Shown here piece by piece: positions 26,488-38,391 of a DNA stretch of 64,000 nt (position 1 is its first letter; each line of letters opens with the position of its first letter). Both the position numbers and the translations under genes were made by a program. Under the pieces are notes generated by a model. That model was not told where the DNA came from. It searched no databases and worked only from the letters and a program-made list of their open reading frames with translations. The DNA is taken from the NCBI GenBank assembly GCA_019243635.1, contig JAFAUB010000122.1, positions 1 through 64,000 on the forward strand, in the 5' to 3' direction. This stretch comes from Pseudonocardiales bacterium. GTDB taxonomy: Bacteria; Actinomycetota; Actinomycetes; Mycobacteriales; Pseudonocardiaceae.

Positions 26488-27489
26488 TCACGGGGCACAG
26501 CCACCGCACTGACGCAGGGGTCCCTGCCAGCCGGCGCGGCGCAGTACCGTGGTGACCTCTGCTGCCACTCCGCAGGGGTCCCGAGTGACCTCGTCCCAGC
26601 CGTAGACCAGGCGGTGGCGGGCGGCGAGCTCAGCCGCGTTGTCCCGCCTGCGGTCCCGGAAGGCCACCTCGGGCGCGTCGTGAAAGGCCCGGCCGTCGAG
26701 CCGGATGGTAAGGGGGATACCGATCCGGTCGTAGCTGACGTCCTCCCAGAGGGTCCGGCCGTCGACGACAATGGGCTGCTGACGCTGCGCGGTGGGGAGC
26801 GCGTGCGCCGACTCGACATCGCAGGCGTAGCGCTGCTCGAGAGCCGACTGCACTCCGTCAGCCAGCAAGCGCAGTGCGTCAGTGAGAGCTGTGCCGTACC
26901 GGCGTGGTCGCCGTTCCTCGAGCCGCCACTGCAGCTCCCGCACCGGCACTCGGCCTCGGGTAGCGAGCGCGGCGAACCGCCGCATCCCCGCTCGTGCGTC
27001 GGGTTCGCTCGTCGCAAGGTCCAGCACAGTATCCGCTCGGCTGGTCCGTGGCGGATCCGTAGCCACCATAAGGTAGGGGAAGGTACGGGAACGGTGCACC
27101 ACGACTAGCGGCGGCTGCGACACCGCAGAGCAGCCGTAGGGCACCGTGATGTGCACCGGCGCGAGCGGGTCGAGCGCAAGCATCCGCCATTCCTCGGCGG
27201 CGGTGGTGTGGCTGAGCACCGCCCCAGGACCGCCGTAGAGCAGTGCCCCGCTGATCCTCGCCTCCCTGATCAGCGGGCCGGTGAAGGTGGCGTAGACCCG
27301 CGGCAGCACCCGTCGCCAACGCTGGGCTTCGAGGTTGGCGGCGACCACGCCGGGCCCGATGTCAAGCAGCCGCAACTGATCGGTGTCGAGCAACCCGTGC
27401 TGGTCGCGGATCAGCTGTCGCCAAGTGACTACCCGCGACGGCTCCAGCGCACAGGGCAGGCGCGGAGGACGGTCCTCGATCATGCCCAC
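26488..27489 (-). CDS. AbiEi-type/winged-helix protein with C-terminal DUF559-like domain
   Basis: 333 residues. The N-terminal winged helix (ITRDQHGLLDTDQLRLLDIG region and RWRRVLPRVYATFTGPL) and the 'type IV antitoxin' middle (GGPGAVLSHTTAAEEWRML, VHITVPYG) match actinobacterial AbiEi-domain proteins. The C-terminal IRLDGRAFHDAPEVAFRDRR, followed by RDNAAELAARHRLVYGWDEV, resembles the Vsr/DUF559 endonuclease-like fold. No cognate AbiEii toxin gene is adjacent, so these stand-alone proteins are probably not true antitoxins. ATG 27489 is used; ATG 27483 is the next choice. Confidence 0.75.
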   Translation of the reverse strand: MGMIEDRPPRLPCALEPSRVVTWRQLIRDQHGLLDTDQLRLLDIGPGVVAANLEAQRWRRVLPRVYATFTGPLIREARISGALLYGGPGAVLSHTTAAEEWRMLALDPLAPVHITVPYGCSAVSQPPLVVVHRSRTFPYLMVATDPPRTSRADTVLDLATSEPDARAGMRRFAALATRGRVPVRELQWRLEERRPRRYGTALTDALRLLADGVQSALEQRYACDVESAHALPTAQRQQPIVVDGRTLWEDVSYDRIGIPLTIRLDGRAFHDAPEVAFRDRRRDNAAELAARHRLVYGWDEVTRDPCGVAAEVTTVLRRAGWQGPLRQCGGCAP

Positions 27490-27546
27490 GACAGTCGCAC
27501 GCTCAGCCCCCCGAGCGACACCTCACCATGATCAACCTGTGGATAA

Positions 27547-27592
27547 CCCGTGAGTGGCGATGTGAGTTGTAGCTCGCATCGCCACTCACGGG
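27547..27592. repeat. Dispersed palindrome, family 1 copy 2
   Basis: Arms CCCGTGAGTGGCGATG (27547-27562) and its exact complement (27577-27592) around a 14-nt loop. Same arms and TAGCTCGCAT core as 14251-14296. It lies 4 bp after the gltD stop, where it can act as the gltBD terminator. Confidence 0.85.
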
Positions 27593-27596
27593 GTCG

Positions 27597-29040
<1,444 letters not shown>

Positions 29041-29048
<8 letters not shown>

Positions 29049-32000
29049 GAGCGGCCTCCATGATGGCCTCGTCGACGTCCCGGCCGTCCCGCTGCGCCGC
29101 CGCCTGGGCGGCCAGCACCCGCTTGAAGTCCTTGGGCATGACCTTGCCGAACCGATCCACCGCCGCGTCCCAGTCAGCCAGCAGCCCATACGCCACCGCG
29201 GACCCCGTCTCGGCGTGATGCCGCGCCACCGCGTCGGCCAGGAACTCCCGGTCCTGCTCGCCCAGCGGGTCCAGGTCGACCATCTCCTGGTTGACCCGTT
29301 GGATGGGCATGTCGAGCACGTAGGCGACCCCGCCGGACATCCCGGCCGCGAAGTTGCGCCCGATCGGACCGAGCACTACCACCCGGCCGCCGGTCATGTA
29401 CTCGCAGCCGTGGTCACCGACGCCCTCGACGACGGCCAGCGCGCCGGAGTTGCGCACGCAGAAGCGCTCCCCGACCACCCCGCGCAGGAACATCTCCCCG
29501 GAGGTCGCGCCGTAGAGGATCACGTTGCCGGCGATGATGTTGTGCTCCGCGCTGAACTGCGCGTCGGGATGCGGGCGCACCGTGACCCGGCCGCCGGACA
29601 GGCCCTTGCCGACGTAGTCGTTGGCGTCGCCGACCAGCCGCAGGGTGATCCCGCGCGGCAGGAACGCCCCGAAGGACTGCCCGGCCGATCCGGTCAGCGT
29701 GATGTCGATCGTGTTGTCCGGCAGCCCGGTTCCACCCCAGCGGCGGGTCAGATGCGAGCCCAGCATGGTGCCCACCGTGCGGTTGACGTTGCGCACCGGC
29801 AGCTCCAACCGCACCGGCTCACCGCCGGCCAGCGCGCCCTCACACAGTTGGATGAGGGTGTTGTCCAGCGCCTTGTCCAACCCGTGGTCCTGCTCCCTGG
29901 TGCGGTACCGGGGGGTGTCGGGACCGATGTCGGCCGGCACGTGCAGGATCGGCGACAGGTCCAGCTCGGCTGCCTTCCAGTGGTCGACCGCCGGGCGGGT
30001 GTCCAGCACCTCGGTGCGCCCGATGGCCTCCTCCAGGCTGCGGAACCCGAGCGCGGCCAGGTACTCGCGCACCTCCTGGGCGATGAACTCGAAGAAGGTG
30101 ACCACGTACTCGGCCTTGCCGGTGAACCGCTCGCGCAGCACCGGGTTCTGGGTGGCCACACCCACCGGACAGGTGTCCAGATGGCAGACCCGCATCATGA
30201 CGCAGCCCGAGACCACCAGAGGCGCGGTGGCGAAGCCGTACTCCTCGGCGCCCAGCAGTGCGGCGACCACGACGTCGCGGCCGGTCTTGAGCTGGCCGTC
30301 GGTCTGCACGACGATCCGGTCCCGCAGCTTGTTGGCGATCAGCGTCTGCTGGGTCTCGGCCAGGCCCAGCTCCCAGGGCGTGCCGGCATGCTTGATCGAG
30401 GACAGCGGCGAGGCCCCGGTGCCGCCGTCGTGACCGGAGATGAGCACCACATCGGAGTGAGCCTTGGCCACCCCGGCGGCCACTGTGCCGACCCCGACCT
30501 CGCTCACCAGCTTGACGTGCACCCGGGCCCGCGGGTTGGCGTTCTTGAGATCGTGGATCAGCTGCTTGATGTCCTCGATGGAGTAGATGTCGTGGTGCGG
30601 CGGCGGCGAGATCAGCCCCACCCCGGGAGTGGAGTACCGGGTCTTGGCGATCCACGGGTACACCTTGGTGCCGGGCAGCTGCCCACCCTCGCCAGGCTTG
30701 GCCCCCTGCGAGATCTTGATCTGCAGGTCGTCGGCGTTGACCAGGTACTCGCTGGTCACGCCGAACCGCGCGGACGCCACCTGCTTGATCGACGAGCGGC
30801 GCAGGTCCCCGTTGGCGTCGGGGGTGTAGCGGTCGGCGTCCTCGCCGCCCTCCCCGGTGTTGGACTTGCCGCCGAGCCGGTTCATCGCGATGGCCAGCAC
30901 CTCGTGCATCTCCTTGGAGATGGACCCGTAGGACATCGCGCCGGTGGCGAACCGCGTGACTATCGACCCCACCGCCTCCACTTCCTCGATCGGCACCGGC
31001 GGGCGCAGGCCCTGGTGGAAGGCGAACAGCCCGCGCAGGGTCATCAGCTGCCGCGACTGGTCGTCGACGAGCCGGGTGTACTCCTTGAACAACTCGTAAC
31101 GACCCGCTCTGGTGGAGTGCTGCAGCTTGAACACCGTGGCGGGGGAGAAGACGTGCGCCTCGCCCTCGCGGCGCCACTGGTAGTCGCCACCGATCGCGAG
31201 CTCCCGGTGCGGAGGGTGAACCCCGCCTGGCGGATAGGCCCGGTGGTGCCGCCTCGCGACCTCATCGGCCAGCGTGTCGAACCCGACCCCGCCGAGCCGG
31301 GAGGTGGTGCCCGTGAAGCAGGAGTCGATGACCTCGGCCCCCAGTCCGATCGCCTCGAAGATCTGCGCGCCGGTGTAGGAGGCCACGGTGGACACGCCCA
31401 TCTTGGACATCGTCTTACGGACACCCTTGCCCAGCGCCTTGATCAGGTTGCGGGTGGCGGTCCTGGCGTCGACGCCGCCCAGCACGCCCCGGTGGGCGAG
31501 GTCCTCCACGGTGGCCATCGCCAGGTAGGGGTTGACCGCCGCCGCGCCGTAGCCGATCAGCAGCGCGACGTGGTGCACCTCGCGGGCGTCCGCCGACTCG
31601 ACGATCAGGCCTACCTGGGTGCGGGTCTTCTCGCGCACCAGATGGTGGTGCACCGCGCCGGTGAGCAGCAGGGACGGGATCGGCGCGTGCTGGTCGTCGA
31701 CGCCCCGGTTCGACAGCACGATCAGCCGGGCTCCGTCCTCGACGGCTTCGGCGACCTCGACGCAGATCTCGTTGAGGCGGAGCACCAGCGCCTGCCCACC
31801 GCCGTCCACCTTGTAGACCCCCCGGACCGTGACGGCCTGGTACTCGGGCTGGTCCTCGTCGTCGTCGATGTGGACGATCTTGGCAAGCTCGTCGTTGTCC
31901 AGCACCGGGAAGGGCAGCACGATCCGCCGGCAGGAGTCGGCGTCGGCCACCAGCAGGTTGGGCTGGGCACCGAGCTGCGCGTGCAGCGAGGTCACCAGCT

Positions 32001-33639
32001 CCTCCCGGATCGCGTCCAGCGGCGGGTTGGTGACCTGGGCGAACAGCTGGGTGAAGTAGTCGAACAACGGCCGGGGGTGCCGTGAGAACGGCGCCAGCGC
32101 AGCGTCGTTGCCCATCGACCCCACGGGCTCCGCGCCGGTGACGGCCATCGGTGCCAGCAGCACCGCCAGCTCTTCCTGGGTGTAGCCCATCGCCTGCTGG
32201 CGGCTTACCAGCGAGGCGTGGGTAGGCACCTCGCGCTCACGTTCGGGCAGATCCTCCAACCGGGTCAGGCCCTGAGCCACCCAGTCGGCGTAGGGGTGCT
32301 CGGCGGCGAGCCGGCCCTTGATCTCGTCGTCGCCCACGATCCGCCCGGCTGCGGTGTCGGCGAGGAACATCCGGCCCGGCTCCAGGCGCCCCTTGCGCAC
32401 CACCGTGGCGGGGTCGATGTCCAGCACCCCGACCTCACTGGCCAGCACCACCAGGCCGTCCTCGGTGACCCAGTACCGGGCCGGGCGCAGGCCGTTGCGG
32501 TCCAGCACCGCGCCGATCACGGTGCCGTCGGTGAACGCGACCAGCGCGGGGCCGTCCCAGGGCTCCATGAGCGTGGAGTGGAACTCATAGAACGCCCGGC
32601 GGGCGGGGTCCATCTCGGTGTGGTTCTCCCAGGCCTCCGGGATCATCATCAGCACCGCGTGCGGCATGGAGCGCCCGCCCAGGTGCAGCAGTTCGAGAAC
32701 CTCGTCGAAGGACGCGGAGTCGCTGGCCTCCGGGGTGACGATCGGGTAGAGGCGATCCAGCTCACCGGGAATGAGATCGGTGGCGAGCCGGCTCTCCCGC
32801 GCGCGCATCCAGTTCCGGTTGCCGCGCAGAGTGTTGATCTCACCGTTGTGCGCCACGATGCGGTACGGGTGGGCCAGCGGCCAGGACGGGAAGGTGTTGG
32901 TGGAGAACCGGGAGTGCACCAGCGCCAGCGAGCTGGTGACCCGCTCGTCGGACAGGTCGGGGTAGAAGCCCACCAGCTGATCCTCGGTGAGCATTCCCTT
33001 GTAGACGATCGTGCGCCCGGACAGGCTCGGGAAATAGACGTCGAGGTCGCGCTCAGCGCGCTTGCGCACGCAGTACACCCGCCGCTCCAGGTCCAGCCCG
33101 GTCAGCGGTCCTCCGGCCGCCGGCATAAGGAACAGCTGCCGGAAGCGGGGCATCGCCGAGCGGGCTGTCGGGCCGACGCCCTCGGGGTCGACCGGCAGCT
33201 CCCGCCAGCCCAGCACCCGCATGCCCTCCGCCGCCGCGATGTCCTCGACGGCCGCCATCGTGGCGGCCTCAGCGGCGTCCTCCACGGGCAGGAAGGCGGT
33301 GCCGACCGCATACCGACCCGGCTCGGGAAGCTCGAAGTCCAGGACCTCCCGGAAGAAGCCGTCCGGTAACTGGAAGAGGATGCCGGCGCCGTCACCGGTG
33401 TCGGGTTCCCCGCCCCGGGCACCCCGGTGCTCGAGGTTGCGTAGCGCGGTGAGAGCGTTGCGCACGATGCTATGATCACAACGTCCGGTGAGGTCGGCCA
33501 CGAAGGCGACGCCGCAGGCGTCGTGCTCATAGGCGGGGTCGTACAGGCCTCCCGCTTGACGTCCATGGTGTTCAGGGCTCAAGCGTCCAGGACTCAAGCG
33601 TCTCAGGCTCGACCCTGCGGGCAGGTGGTTAGCGCTCAC
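29041..33639 (-). CDS. gltB: Glutamate synthase large subunit
   Basis: About 1532 residues. The start GTG 33639 follows GGGAGG; the catalytic N-terminal nucleophile is Cys42 (HDACGV), which implies removal of a 41-residue propeptide. Order: class-II glutaminase ([20 protein letters not shown]), central domain, FMN/synthase domain ([49 protein letters not shown]), the 3Fe-4S cysteines [15 protein letters not shown], and the C-terminal GXGXG beta-helix. Makes glutamate in ammonia assimilation. The leader 33640-33995 shared with the divergent gene shows no obvious riboswitch. Confidence 0.97.
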
Positions 33640-33995
33640 CGAGCACCTCCCGTCGTCTCGATTGGGTTGACACACGCATCGGGACGACGTGCACCCAGCT
33701 GCGGTAATCCGCAGGCTACCTCAGCGGGTTACCAGGTTGTTATCACTTCATCACTTCTGGCGAGCGGTCCCGGCGAGGAGGAACGCGTGCCGCCCTCGCC
33801 CCTCGCCGAGCCCAAGGACCCCTGGTGTCGGGCCTTGAGCTGGTGGCTCGCCATCATACCCCCTGGGGGCTCCCACCGTCCTGGGGCGGCATGTGGCCGG
33901 AGACTCCGGCGACCCGGCCGGCGCTCACCGCGGTGTTGCGTCTGGGGTCGCGCTCGTCGATGCTGGGTGACCGGCGGCGGAAGGGGAGCGCGGCG

Positions 33996-34649
33996 ATGGA
34001 TGCGCGGGCGTTGTGCGCTGGGCTCCGGCGGGACCTGGCCGACGTCGAGGAATGCATCGAGGACAACTCGTGGCTGGGGGAGCTGGAGGCCGGGCGGCTG
34101 TCCACGGGGGCGCTGCGCGCCTTCGCGGGCGAGCAGCTCCAGATCATCCCCAGCGACCTGCGCAGCTTCGAGGTACTCATCCAGCGGTTCGCCGCCGACC
34201 CAGCCCATGGCTATCTGGCGGACCTGGCCGCCGGGGAGCGAGCCGCCTTGTACGCGCTGGAGGCCTTCGCTACCGCGGTGGGGCTCGATGGTCCGCAGCG
34301 CCAGGCCTACGAGCCGGTGCCCGGTTGCCAGGTGTACCCGTCCTACGTGGCCCGCCTGGCCCGAGACGGCACGCCTGCGCAGATCGCGGGCGCGTTCCTG
34401 GTGAACCTGGACGCGTGGGGCAGCTGTTGCGCGCGGATGGCCGACGCGCTGCCCAGCACCTACCAGCTCAGCCGGGCCGACTGCGCCTTCTTCGCGCATT
34501 TCGCCGGCCCGACGACCGAGCTGGAGCGCACCAGCCTGGAGGTGATCGACGCCGGGCTCGCCCAGGGTGTCGACCCGGCCGCCATCGCCCGGGCGGCCAG
34601 GCTGCTGCAGGCCTACGAGCTGCTCTTCTGGAACAGCCTGCCGCGCTGA
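33996..34649 (+). CDS. Heme-oxygenase-fold (TenA/PqqC-like) protein
   Basis: 217 residues starting MDARALCAGLRRDLADVEEC behind GGGGAGCG. All-helical, with segments typical of the TenA-like group: LRAFAGEQLQIIPSDLRSFE, AYEPVPGCQVYPSYVARLAR, FFAHFAGPTTELERTSLEVI and a C-terminal ARLLQAYELLFWNSL. Members include thiaminases, PqqC and di-iron oxidases of small molecules. No thiamine gene is nearby, so function is open. The dense pairs of Cys at SCCARM are unusual. Divergent from gltB. Confidence 0.7.
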   Translation: MDARALCAGLRRDLADVEECIEDNSWLGELEAGRLSTGALRAFAGEQLQIIPSDLRSFEVLIQRFAADPAHGYLADLAAGERAALYALEAFATAVGLDGPQRQAYEPVPGCQVYPSYVARLARDGTPAQIAGAFLVNLDAWGSCCARMADALPSTYQLSRADCAFFAHFAGPTTELERTSLEVIDAGLAQGVDPAAIARAARLLQAYELLFWNSLPR

Positions 34650-34685
34650 CCAACCGTCGCCGGCCCGGCCGGGTCGCCCTGCTCC

Positions 34686-34790
34686 TCAGGGCTTTCGCCC
34701 CACGCCGCGGAACATGGCCACCTCCTCGGGCTCACCCCAGCGGGTGACCTCCGGGCGCCATCGTGAGTCCGCCACCCCGGCGCTGACCTG
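34686..34790 (-). pseudogene. C-terminal scrap of a DUF574 SAM methyltransferase
   Basis: The minus-strand tail SRWRPEVTRWGEPEEVAMFR-GVGRKP-stop copies the usual DUF574 ending (SRWRPD...YxGVGRKP); the intact gene at 34913-35734 ends SLWRPDPDD...CGVGRKP. No upstream part of the domain remains. It lies head-to-head with the intact paralogue, suggesting an old inverted duplication. Confidence 0.55.
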
Positions 34791-34912
34791 CTGTGCGGTG
34801 GCCTGCCCGGGGTCGGCCGCCATGAGCCGCCCATCCGTGGGGCTACGCGCTGTGCGGAGGCTACAGTTGCGCTGTCGGGTCGAGATTGACGCGCAGCGGA
34901 GGTAAGTGACTC

Positions 34913-35734
34913 GTGGCGGACGGCTCACCGGCGGCCAGGCGGCAGCGGCTTCTCAATGTCGATACCACGATTCCGCAACCGGCTCGGTTCTGGGACTACT
35001 TGCTGGGAGGTAAAGACAACTACCCGATCGACCGCCAGGTTGGCGAGCAGGTTCTCCGTATGTTTCCCGATCTGCGTGACGCCGCTCGTGCCGACCGGGG
35101 GTTCCTGGTCCGAGCCGTCAGGTACCTAGTCGGAGAGACGGGAATCCGCCAGCTGCTGGACATCGGTACCGGGCTGCCTACGGTGAACAACACCCACCAG
35201 GTTGCCCAGGCGACCGCGCCGGAGTGCCGCATCGTCTACGTCGATAACGACCCGCTTGTGCTGGTTCATGCGCGTGCCCTGCTCATCAGCACGCCAGAGG
35301 GCGCCACCGACTATCTCCACGCCGACGTGCGCGACCCCGAGACAATCCTGCAAGAAGCTGCCCGGACGCTGGACTTCACGCGCCCGGTCGCTCTCATGCT
35401 GCTGGGAGTCATCAACTACGTCATGGATGACGCCGAGGCGCATACTATCGTGAACCGGCTCCTGGATGCCTTGCCTTCAGGCAGTCACCTGGCGATGTCC
35501 CACCCCACCGCAGAGATTCACACCGAGGCGATAGAAGCGTCCGTTCGGTACTACAACTCGAGCGGCGCGGTACCGATCAGAACCCGCAGTAAACACGATC
35601 TCATCTCCTTCTTTGACGGATTGGAGCTGTTGGAGCCGGGGGTGGTCTCATGTTCGCTGTGGCGCCCTGACCCCGACGACGTCGGAACCCGCATCGAGGT
35701 GACTCAGTACTGCGGTGTCGGACGAAAGCCCTGA
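34913..35734 (+). CDS. DUF574 (PF04672-type) S-adenosylmethionine methyltransferase
   Basis: 273 residues from GTG 34913 behind GGAGGT. Diagnostic N-terminus ARFWDYLLGGKDNYPIDRQV, SAM site QLLDIGTGLPTVNNTHQVAQ, acidic loop RIVYVDNDPLVLVHA, HADVRDPE, and a C-terminal YCGVGRKP. These methyltransferases are greatly expanded in actinobacteria and sit near XRE/DUF397 regulators or secondary metabolism genes; the substrate is unknown. The 3' end lies 9 bp from the end of the broken HTH-deformylase gene on the other strand. Confidence 0.88.
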   Translation: MADGSPAARRQRLLNVDTTIPQPARFWDYLLGGKDNYPIDRQVGEQVLRMFPDLRDAARADRGFLVRAVRYLVGETGIRQLLDIGTGLPTVNNTHQVAQATAPECRIVYVDNDPLVLVHARALLISTPEGATDYLHADVRDPETILQEAARTLDFTRPVALMLLGVINYVMDDAEAHTIVNRLLDALPSGSHLAMSHPTAEIHTEAIEASVRYYNSSGAVPIRTRSKHDLISFFDGLELLEPGVVSCSLWRPDPDDVGTRIEVTQYCGVGRKP

Positions 35735-35742
35735 TCGACCGT

Positions 35743-37176
35743 TCAGCTCGGACTGATGGGTGCCGCTGGATAGTGCCAGCTCGAACCGGTGCCCTGGTAC
35801 TGCTCGACCGGGACGGGCGCAACACCCTCGCGCAGGTGGTCGCGGCACAGGATGCCGTGGAGGTGGTCGACCTCGTGGGCGACGAGGCGGGCGGTCCCGC
35901 GTGCCTTCGTACTGCTCGTCATCGTCTTCGCTACTCTCGATCACCCGGGGGTTGAGCAGGGTGATCAGGTGGTCGCTGCCGGGAGGCCGGACGATGGCTG
36001 CGGCCCGCTCGATGCCGATCTGAGGAGCGGCGATGCCCATGCCTTTGCCGAAGGTGTGCTCCTTGGCGACGCGGTATGTCGTCGACTGGAGCTCGGAGAT
36101 GACACGGCGAGCGTCGTCGGCCTCCGCTGGTAGGGCGAACGAACGAGCTGGACGTCGCAGCACGGGATCACTGTCCTGGACGATGCCGAGCGCCTTCATG
36201 ATGGCGCTGGGCTTGGGTGAGCCCGAGGGCGCAGCGTCGAGCTGACTGCGGAAGTGCCATTCCAGCCGGTAGCGGGCGTGCAGCGGTGGGTCGTCAGTGG
36301 ACCACGAGTAGATCCTGCGGTCACCGGCCTCGTGGATGTGGATCGCGGTCTGGAACGGCATCGACTCGGCTGTCATCGACGTGTGCAGTCCCCATACGGC
36401 GGGATCGAGGTCGCCAGGGAAGTCCAGCCGTACGGACAGGTGCCTGGTGGGAAGACGGACGGCGCGGCGGAACCGATCCCCCCACTTGTCGGCACCTACG
36501 GTGTAGGTGTAATCGATCCAGGTGCTTTCACCGGGGTGAAGCGGAAAATGTCCGCTGTCGTTGGCGAAGATCAGCCAGACTTCTTTGAAGGCGTCCCGAT
36601 CGTGCTGGACGCTCCACTGCATCGGCTCCGCGCGGCCGTCACCGTGCCAGGCGTGGAGGTTGATCTCCTGCCAGGTCAGCGGGTTGTCCCGGTAAAGATC
36701 ATTGGAGCGCTCGGGGTTGCCGGGATAGCGGTCAACGGAGATCCGGATCAGGTAACGCGTGATCGGCTGATGACCGTGGTTGACGAGTCGACGGCGCTGG
36801 GTGAGCCGGTAGGTACCGCTGTCGAGGTAAAGCTCAGCGTGATCATGTTCGACCAGCAGTCCGCCGGTCGGCTCTGCGGTGGGAGCGATGGCCACCGGCT
36901 CGGGCTTGATGCCGATCACCGCTTGGAGTGCTTCCTGTTCCCGCCACGCACGCCGCAGCGCGCCTCCGGTGTTGAGCACGGTGTGCGCTGTCCTGACGAA
37001 CTCGCGCGACGCGTGCTCGCTGCCGCTTTCCACCTTGGACACGTAGGAGCGGCTGTAGCCCATCGCGGTGGCCAACGCCGACCGGGACAGCCCGCTGAGG
37101 TCGCGCCGGCGGCGAACTCGGCGACGAACACATTCTGCCCGACCCGCGCGCCTGGGCGTGCCTGCATGTCGGCCAT
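35743..37176 (-). pseudogene. Broken XRE-HTH/peptide-deformylase fusion
   Basis: The N-terminus MADMQARPGARVGQNVFVAE (ATG 37176, GGAAGGAAG upstream) shifts frame into RRRRDLSGLSRSALATAMGY, an XRE helix-turn-helix. A roughly 200-residue middle domain (VEHDHAELYLDSGTYRLTQR...) follows, then a peptide deformylase domain with KGMGIAAPQIGIERAAAIV (motif 1). After QYEG the EGCLS motif 2 and about 30 residues are missing, the frame shifts again, and GTARLVAHEVDHLHGILCRD (HEVDH metal motif 3) runs to a stop at 35743. Loss of the metal-binding Cys motif rules out deformylase activity. HTH-PDF fusions of this form occur in actinobacteria as putative regulators. Confidence 0.8.
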
Positions 37177-37641
37177 CTTCCTTCCCGCTGGTCGTGAACG
37201 TGCGTGAGGGCACCGTGAGGGAGCTCCCACCCTACGCGCACGCCGCAGCCGAACGCTCTACTCGGCCCTATCGTCCAACGGCCGAGGGGGCAACGCCACA
37301 TGTCTCACCGCAGACGTCCCGGGTTCGCCTCAGTGGCCATCGACAGCCCCTCGCAGCGTCCCGACGCACTTCCGGTCACGTGTGTCCGGGACGGCCGTGA
37401 GCGTCTCGTCAGCGAGCACACGATGACGAGGGTGAACGCGGGCCGGTAGGTGGCATGGTGCGGGCACCGGGTCCTCGCCGCGGCGCTGGTCTGCCCACCG
37501 GGTCGGGCTTGTCCGGACTGCCTCGCGATCGGCCGCGCGGCTGCCTCCGCTAGCCGGACGGACCGGGTGGGAGTCTGGGTCCAGCAGGCCGCCCGGCTGC
37601 ACGGTCAATGGTGAGGCATCCCGTCGAGGAGAGCTGGTTCG
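37177..37641. other. 465-bp intergenic region
   Basis: Divergent spacer between the HTH-deformylase pseudogene and the HIT gene. Frames on both strands are low-complexity Arg/Pro translations without ribosome sites. No repeat, tRNA or palindrome stands out. It presumably holds the two promoters. Confidence 0.5.
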
Positions 37642-38172
37642 ATGTCAGACACGCAGAACGAGAAAGAATGCCCGTTCGACCATCCCGGCGTCCGCGCGAC
37701 CGAGTATGCCGGCAACGACGATTTTGCCGCTGTCTACAACATAGCTCCCATACTGCCCGGCCACTCCCTCATAGTGCCGAGGCGACACGTCGAGCGTCTG
37801 GGGCTTCTCAGCGAGGATGAGATGTGTCGTTTCTTCGCCTTCGCGCGCAGGATCACCGGGTTCCTCCTGGCTCACTTCACGGCCGAGGGTTTCGACTGGG
37901 CGATCCAGGACGGCGTGAGCGCGGGGCAGACCGTAGGCCATGTCCACCTTCATGTGATACCGCGATGGCCGGGAGACCTGCCGTCTCCCGGTGACTGGTA
38001 CTCGCGACTGAGGCTACCCATCACCACGAGTCCCCCTGATGCTGTTGACAGCGGCGCTCGACCGCGTCTTAGCGAAGCCGACCTGCGCAAGATCGTCGCT
38101 TCGCTGGGAGCGGCGGCGACCGAAGCGGGAATTCAGCCCGTCCGTGCCGCCCCGGATGAAGGAGGCGGCTAG
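37642..38172 (+). CDS. HIT-family nucleotide hydrolase/transferase
   Basis: 176 residues starting MSDTQNEKECPFDHPGVRAT behind GAGGAGAG. The histidine triad QTVGHVHLHVIPRW is intact, and the upstream PILPGHSLIVPRRHVERLG strand is typical. HIT proteins hydrolyse or transfer nucleoside monophosphates (AMP-lysine, Ap4A and similar). The C-terminal 45 residues after the triad are longer than in HinT and resemble the HIT-like 'diadenosine tetraphosphate' group; function cannot be told apart further. Confidence 0.85.
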   Translation: MSDTQNEKECPFDHPGVRATEYAGNDDFAAVYNIAPILPGHSLIVPRRHVERLGLLSEDEMCRFFAFARRITGFLLAHFTAEGFDWAIQDGVSAGQTVGHVHLHVIPRWPGDLPSPGDWYSRLRLPITTSPPDAVDSGARPRLSEADLRKIVASLGAAATEAGIQPVRAAPDEGGG

Positions 38173-38216
38173 TACGGCAGCCGCGTGGTGTGATCTCGAT
38201 CCGCAGCCGACAGGAC

Positions 38217-38281
38217 ATGATCACGGTTTGGGTGCGTGGAGCGACATGTGGTGTCGCTCCACGCACCCAAACCGTGATCAT
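38217..38281. repeat. Dispersed palindrome, family 3 copy 1 (30-bp perfect arms)
   Basis: Two exact 30-bp complementary arms (38217-38246 and 38252-38281; inner part GTGCGTGGAGCGACA) around a 5-nt loop. A shorter relative with the same loop-proximal GCGACA-N5-TGTCGC lies at 63021-63055. It sits between the convergent HIT and oxygenase genes and may terminate both. Confidence 0.9.
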
Positions 38282-38391
38282 CGTGTCCAGGGTGCGGCCC
38301 GCGGCTGCGCGGGCGATGTCACCCCAGCGTGCCACCGAGCATGCCAGAACCAGCGACAACACCTCGAAAATAACAGGATGCGGCTGTCGTG

